Assembly: GCA_944382045.1 (NCBI GenBank)
Contig: CALWMT010000086.1
Coordinates: 1-9,258, forward strand
Reading direction: 5' to 3'
Source of the DNA: an uncultured Enterocloster sp.
Lineage (GTDB): Bacteria > Bacillota > Clostridia > Lachnospirales > Lachnospiraceae
DNA length: 9,258 nucleotides
Position numbers and translations under genes: made by a program. Within the stretch, counting starts at the first letter, position 1, and the number at the start of each line of letters is the position of its first letter. Shown piece after piece: positions 6,228-9,258 of the stretch. Below the pieces are notes generated by a model. The model did no database searches, was not told where the DNA came from, and was given only the letters and a program-made list of their open reading frames with translations.

Positions 6228-6281
6228 TACGTAACTATTCAGGACGGCGCATCCTTTCCCGCCGTCCTGAACAGTTACGTA
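6228..6281. repeat. Long inverted repeat in the NlpC-LCP leader
   Basis: Left arm 6228-6248 and right arm 6261-6281 are 21-bp inverted repeats with one mismatch (TACGTAACTATTCAGG versus TACGTAACTGTTCAGG in the outer part, shared GACGGC inside), with a 12-nt loop. No T-run follows on either strand, so it is not a standard terminator. The minus-strand promoter just outside (6283-6288) should start transcription near 6276, placing almost the whole hairpin in the operon's 5' leader. In that RNA the loop reads GGGAAAGGAUGC. It may be a dispersed palindromic element or a regulatory leader structure. Confidence 0.85.
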
Positions 6282-6282
6282 T

Positions 6283-6311
6283 ATTATAGCATAGGGCGGG
6301 CACAAAATACA
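6283..6311 (-). promoter_or_regulatory. Extended -10 promoter of the NlpC-LCP operon
   Basis: On the minus strand, TGCTATAAT (6291-6283) is a perfect extended -10. A weak -35, TGTATT (6311-6306), lies 17 bp upstream. Start of transcription is expected near 6276, about 90 nt before the start codon. Confidence 0.7.
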
Positions 6312-6340
6312 GACGCAATCTCTTACGGATTTTTTAACGG

Positions 6341-6369
6341 TTGACGCATAAAAACCTGTGATATATAAT
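6341..6369 (+). promoter_or_regulatory. Sigma-A promoter of glmS
   Basis: TTGACG (6341-6346), a 17-bp spacer and consensus TATAAT (6364-6369). Transcription is expected near 6376, giving a leader of about 250 nt that holds the ribozyme. The operon on the other strand starts about 100 bp away. Confidence 0.8.
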
Positions 6370-6417
6370 AAATGCAATCCGCTTTCAGGAGGGGCGGAAT
6401 TCCAATAGCAGAGCTAT

Positions 6418-6590
6418 AGCGCCATGCACCTTACGGATCGTGACAAGTAAGGTTAACGAGGTGGAGAGAGAATCGAAATATTCGGCGGGTGCTCTCCCAT
6501 GGGCCCGGACGTGTTATGTCCTGTGAAATATGCGGGCAACCGCAAAACAAACGCAGGGCAGCCGGTGCAGCAGCGCGCAGCGCGCGCTTC
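6418..6590 (+). ncRNA. glmS ribozyme (glucosamine-6-phosphate-activated self-cleaving RNA)
   Basis: The leader carries the glmS ribozyme core. The cleavage site is in CTATA|GCGCCA, between A6418 and G6419. A P1-type hairpin follows with CCTTAC (6429-6434) pairing GTAAGG (6447-6452). Then come the conserved AACGAGGTGGAGAG (from 6455) and ATCGAAATATTCGGCGGGTG core, with GGAGAG (6463-6468) pairing CTCTCC (6492-6497). A downstream hairpin GCGG-GCAA-CCGC (6532-6543) has a GNRA loop as in the P4 region. GlcN6P bound as coenzyme triggers cleavage; the 5'-OH downstream mRNA is then degraded, lowering GlmS. The 3' boundary is approximate: a further hairpin, AGCGCGC/GCGCGCT (6572-6588), may belong to it or be an added element. 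Confidence 0.95.
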
Positions 6591-6629
6591 GTACATTTCC
6601 AATTAAAAATAGAAAGGCAGATAAATCAT

Positions 6630-8459
6630 ATGTGTGGAATTATCGGATATACCGGGCCCCTGGAGGCCCGAAGGATTCTGTTGGACGGCCTGGCAGGCCT
6701 GGAGTACCGCGGCTACGACAGCGCAGGGATCGCCTATTTTGATCAGGACTCCCAGCTCCGTCTGGTAAAAACCGTGGGGAAGGTTGCAGCCCTGCGCGAG
6801 ATGGTTTCCCATGACAAGGGGGAGCTCTCCCACTGCGGCATCGGGCATACCCGCTGGGCCACCCACGGGGGCGTCACCGACGCCAATGCCCATCCCCACC
6901 GCTTCGGCGCCGTCACCCTGATCCACAACGGCATCATAGAAAATTACCGCCAGCTCACCGAGGAGTTCTGTCTGGAGGGACGGCTGAAATCCCAGACAGA
7001 CAGCGAGGTGGCCGCCGGTGTGCTGAATGCGCTCTACGCGGACTGCGGGCGGGATCCCCTGGCTGCCATCCGGGACTTTACAGGCAGGCTCTCCGGAACC
7101 TATGCCTTCTGCATCCTCTTTGAGGATCGTCCCGGCGAGATCTACGCGGTGCGAAGGGTCAGCCCTCTGGTGGCTGCCTACACCCACTCCGGCTCCCTGG
7201 CCGCCTCGGATCTGACCGCCCTCATCGCCTACACTCGGAAATACTTTGTGGTGCCCGAGGGCACCATTGTCCGCCTGACCCCCTACAAGGTGCGGGTCTA
7301 TGACGAAAGCTTCAACCGGGTGGAGCCGGAGCTCATGGAGGTCAACTGGAACATGGATGCCGCCATGAAAAATGGGTTCCCCCATTTTATGCTCAAGGAG
7401 ATCCATGAGCAGCCCGAGGCCTTAAAAAATACGATTCTTCCCCGGATCAGCCAGGGAATCCCGGACTTTTCCGCGGACCACATTCCCGACAGCCTCTTTG
7501 CGGCAGCGGACCGGATCCAGATTATTGCCTGCGGAACCGCCATGCACGCGGGGATGTCAGCCCGCGCCCTGATGGAGCCGGTGCTCCGCATCCCGGTAAC
7601 TGTGTCCATCGCGTCGGAATTCCGCTACGAGGAGCCTCTGATTGATAAAAACACCCTGGTCATCGTCATCTCCCAGTCCGGTGAGACCATCGACACCCTG
7701 GCGGCCATGAGCCTGGCCCAGTCCAGAAAATCGCCGGTGTTAGCCATCGTGAACGTGAAGGGCTCCACCATTGCCAGGGAGAGCGACTACGTGCTCTACA
7801 CCCACGCCGGCCCGGAGATCGCCGTGGCCAGCACCAAGGCCTATTCCGTGCAGCTGGCCGCCCTCTACATGGTCTGCTGCCGCATGGCCCTGGTGCGGGG
7901 CAAATACACCCAGGAGGAGGCCCAGGAATTCTTAAAGGGCCTCCTGGATGCGATTCCCGCCATGGAGGCCATGATAGAGAAAAAGGAGCAGATCAAGGCC
8001 CTGGTGACCCATTTGATCAACCAGCACGACACCTTCTTTATTGGCCGCGGCCTGGACTACGCCTTTTCCCTGGAGGGAGCATTGAAGCTTAAGGAAATCT
8101 CCTACATTCACGCCGAGGCCTACGCGGCCGGCGAGCTAAAGCACGGCACCATTGCTCTCATATCGGACCGGGTGCCTGTCATCGCCATCGCCACCCAGGA
8201 GCATATTTTTGCAAAGACCATCTCCAACGTGCGGGAGGTGAAGGCCCGAGGCGCTTACGTCATCCTGCTGGCCAAGCAGTCCGCCCAGGTGGAGGATGGA
8301 ATCGCGGACGCTCAGGTGCGCATCCCCGACCTGCCCGACGCATTTACCGTGTTCCCCATCGCGGTGATCCTCCAGCTCATCGCCTACTACGCCTCTGTGG
8401 GCAAAAACCTGGATGTGGATCAGCCGAGAAACCTGGCCAAGTCGGTGACGGTGGAATAG
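6630..8459 (+). CDS. glmS: Glutamine--fructose-6-phosphate aminotransferase (isomerizing)
   Basis: 609 aa, the standard length. It converts fructose-6-phosphate and glutamine to glucosamine-6-phosphate, the first committed step towards UDP-GlcNAc, hence peptidoglycan and wall polymers, in the cytoplasm. The N-terminal glutaminase domain starts MCGIIGYTG, so Cys2 becomes the N-terminal nucleophile after Met removal. HTRWATHG (73-80) and HNGIIENY (99-106) follow. Two SIS sugar-isomerase domains follow, with ISQSGET (347-353), STKAY (401-405), GELKHG (501-506, His505) and the C-terminal DQPRNLAKSVTVE. The start at 6630 is fixed by Cys2 and by AAAGG at 6613-6617. The frame stays open upstream to 6489 but that lies in the ribozyme and is not coding. 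It is monocistronic, between a strong promoter and a terminator, and feedback-controlled by the leader ribozyme. Confidence 0.98.
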   Translation: MCGIIGYTGPLEARRILLDGLAGLEYRGYDSAGIAYFDQDSQLRLVKTVGKVAALREMVSHDKGELSHCGIGHTRWATHGGVTDANAHPHRFGAVTLIHNGIIENYRQLTEEFCLEGRLKSQTDSEVAAGVLNALYADCGRDPLAAIRDFTGRLSGTYAFCILFEDRPGEIYAVRRVSPLVAAYTHSGSLAASDLTALIAYTRKYFVVPEGTIVRLTPYKVRVYDESFNRVEPELMEVNWNMDAAMKNGFPHFMLKEIHEQPEALKNTILPRISQGIPDFSADHIPDSLFAAADRIQIIACGTAMHAGMSARALMEPVLRIPVTVSIASEFRYEEPLIDKNTLVIVISQSGETIDTLAAMSLAQSRKSPVLAIVNVKGSTIARESDYVLYTHAGPEIAVASTKAYSVQLAALYMVCCRMALVRGKYTQEEAQEFLKGLLDAIPAMEAMIEKKEQIKALVTHLINQHDTFFIGRGLDYAFSLEGALKLKEISYIHAEAYAAGELKHGTIALISDRVPVIAIATQEHIFAKTISNVREVKARGAYVILLAKQSAQVEDGIADAQVRIPDLPDAFTVFPIAVILQLIAYYASVGKNLDVDQPRNLAKSVTVE

Positions 8460-8486
8460 CAAAGCCTGCCGTCTGAACAGCTGTTT

Positions 8487-8540
8487 AAAAAGGGAGCCGC
8501 TGCTACAGCAGAACATCTGCTAAGCAGCAGCTCCCTTTTT
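8487..8540. terminator. Bidirectional terminator between glmS and the kinase-like gene
   Basis: AAAAAGGGAGCCGCTGCT (8487-8504) pairs with AGCAGCAGCTCCCTTTTT (8523-8540) with one mismatch. Inside the loop, AGCAGA (8507-8512) pairs TCTGCT (8516-8521), extending the hairpin. A-run and T-run ends let it stop glmS on the plus strand and the kinase-like gene on the minus strand. Confidence 0.95.
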
Positions 8541-8578
8541 CTATCGGAACCGCTTTTTATCTGCAATGCGTCCAGTCC

Positions 8579-9235
8579 TTACTTCCCGGCCGCCTCGCTC
8601 TTTTTGTGCTTCCACGCCTGCTTTACCTTGGCAAAATTCAAAATCACGTCCACAGCCCCGTCCGGCCCTGTGGCGCTGCTGTTTAAGCAGAGGTCATAGC
8701 TTCTCGGGTCGCCCCACTTCTTGTTGGAGTAATAATTGTAATAGCTGGAGCGCTGCTTGTCCGTCTTGATCATGGCATCCTTGGCCTTGGACTCGCTCAG
8801 ATGGTAAATCTCCATCAGCCGCTTGATCTTGTCCTCGTCGTTGCCGGTGATAAACACGCTGACCACATTGGGATACTCCTCCAGGGCGTAGTCCGCGCAG
8901 CGGCCCACGATCACGCAGGAGGACTCATTGGCCAGCTTCTTGATGGTGTCAAACTGGGCCAGGAAAATCTTGTGGTTCAGAGGCATATCCGCAAATCCTG
9001 AGGACGTGTAGCCCATGGAGTAGGAGTCCATGACCAGCGAATAGAGAAAGCTGCTGGTAGGCCTCTCGTCGTGCTTCTCAAAAAGCTCCTGGCAGAGGCC
9101 GCTGTGCTTGGCCGCCAGGGCGAGAAGCTCCTTGTCATAGCACTTAACCCCCATCCTCTCCGCCAGCATGGTGCCGATCATCTTGCCGCCGCTTCCGCAC
9201 TGTCTTCCGATTGTAATAATAAGGTTATCCGTCAT
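8579..9235 (-). CDS. Cytidylate kinase-like family protein
   Basis: 218 aa, P-loop NTPase fold related to cytidylate kinase (the Cytidylate_kin2-type family common in Clostridia). The N-terminal strand and loop read ITIGRQCGSGGKMIG (7-21). That is a modified P-loop: GSGGK is followed by Met instead of the Walker A Ser/Thr. SSCVIVGRCADYAL (105-118) and a C-terminal block from DKQRSSYYNYYS to WGDPRSYDLCLNSS (159-187) are the conserved segments. Lid-like arginines and tyrosines suggest phosphoryl transfer or nucleotide binding, but the substrate is unknown, and it need not be the essential CMP kinase. The start at 9235 is chosen because AAAGGGG (9251-9245) sits 9 nt upstream; the ATG at 9244 directly abuts it. 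The promoter lies beyond the window. The gene ends at the terminator shared with glmS. Confidence 0.85.
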   Translation of the reverse strand: MTDNLIITIGRQCGSGGKMIGTMLAERMGVKCYDKELLALAAKHSGLCQELFEKHDERPTSSFLYSLVMDSYSMGYTSSGFADMPLNHKIFLAQFDTIKKLANESSCVIVGRCADYALEEYPNVVSVFITGNDEDKIKRLMEIYHLSESKAKDAMIKTDKQRSSYYNYYSNKKWGDPRSYDLCLNSSATGPDGAVDVILNFAKVKQAWKHKKSEAAGK

Positions 9236-9244
9236 CTCGCACAT

Positions 9245-9251
9245 CCCCTTT
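9245..9251 (-). promoter_or_regulatory. Ribosome binding site deciding the kinase-like start
   Basis: AAAGGGG on the minus strand is directly next to an ATG at 9244 (no spacing) and 9 nt from the ATG at 9235. Only the second is usable, so the protein starts MTDNLIITIG. Confidence 0.8.
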
Positions 9252-9258
9252 CTTTACA

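Noticed and set aside
1245..6240. TAACTATTC shared by the dif-like site (1245-1253) and the leader hairpin (6232-6240)
   Set aside because: A 9-base match between two AT-rich spots in 9 kb is not rare, and the remaining bases differ; not enough to link the two elements.
6489..6629. N-terminal extension of GlmS by 47 residues
   Set aside because: The stretch is the glmS ribozyme; GlmS needs Cys2 right after the initiator Met, which only the start at 6630 gives.
6603..7406. Minus-strand frame (267 aa) antisense to glmS
   Set aside because: It lies wholly opposite the invariant GlmS glutaminase domain and has no recognisable features of its own.

Overview
The window looks like chromosomal DNA from a fairly GC-rich Clostridia, most likely a Lachnospiraceae. 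The basis is the gene set (a XerS-type recombinase, a short Firmicutes-type TtcA, a cytidylate kinase-like protein, a Lachnospiraceae-style NlpC/P60 protein with an LCP protein), a glmS ribozyme, and strong Shine-Dalgarno sequences with sigma-A-like promoters. I cannot name the genus. There is no sign of a phage, plasmid, IS element or CRISPR array; this is mainly core housekeeping and envelope DNA.

Left part (1-1744). A bidirectional terminator (91-136) closes a minus-strand xerS-like recombinase gene. Eleven bases upstream of its start codon is a 34-bp imperfect palindrome with a 6-bp centre, laid out like a dif/Xer core site. Next is a minus-strand HPr-like phosphocarrier gene that keeps the catalytic His15 but has Asn where regulatory Ser46 should be. 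It shares a compact divergent promoter region with ttcA; a 10-bp palindrome overlaps both -35 boxes.

Middle part (1745-6311). A plus-strand tRNA thiolation gene (ttcA) converges, with a 7-bp gap, on a two-gene minus-strand envelope operon. That operon encodes an NlpC/P60 peptidase with an N-terminal anchor, then a translationally coupled LytR-CpsA-Psr (LCP) protein. Both proteins carry long low-complexity, mostly acidic stretches. The operon starts from an extended -10 promoter, and its 5' leader should fold into a long hairpin (21-bp arms, one mismatch).

Right part (6312-9258). Diverging from the envelope operon is glmS, with a clear promoter, a full glmS ribozyme in its leader, a 609-aa glucosamine-6-phosphate synthase and a strong bidirectional terminator. 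A minus-strand cytidylate kinase-like gene of unknown substrate ends at the same terminator.

Functionally, the central 6.5 kb is a cell-wall neighbourhood: GlmS supplies hexosamine for peptidoglycan precursors under metabolite-sensing RNA control, while the divergent operon makes a wall peptidase and a probable glycopolymer-to-wall ligase. No wholly new system is evident. The observations most worth following are the dif-like site beside xerS, the Ser46-less HPr, and the leader hairpin of the NlpC-LCP operon.
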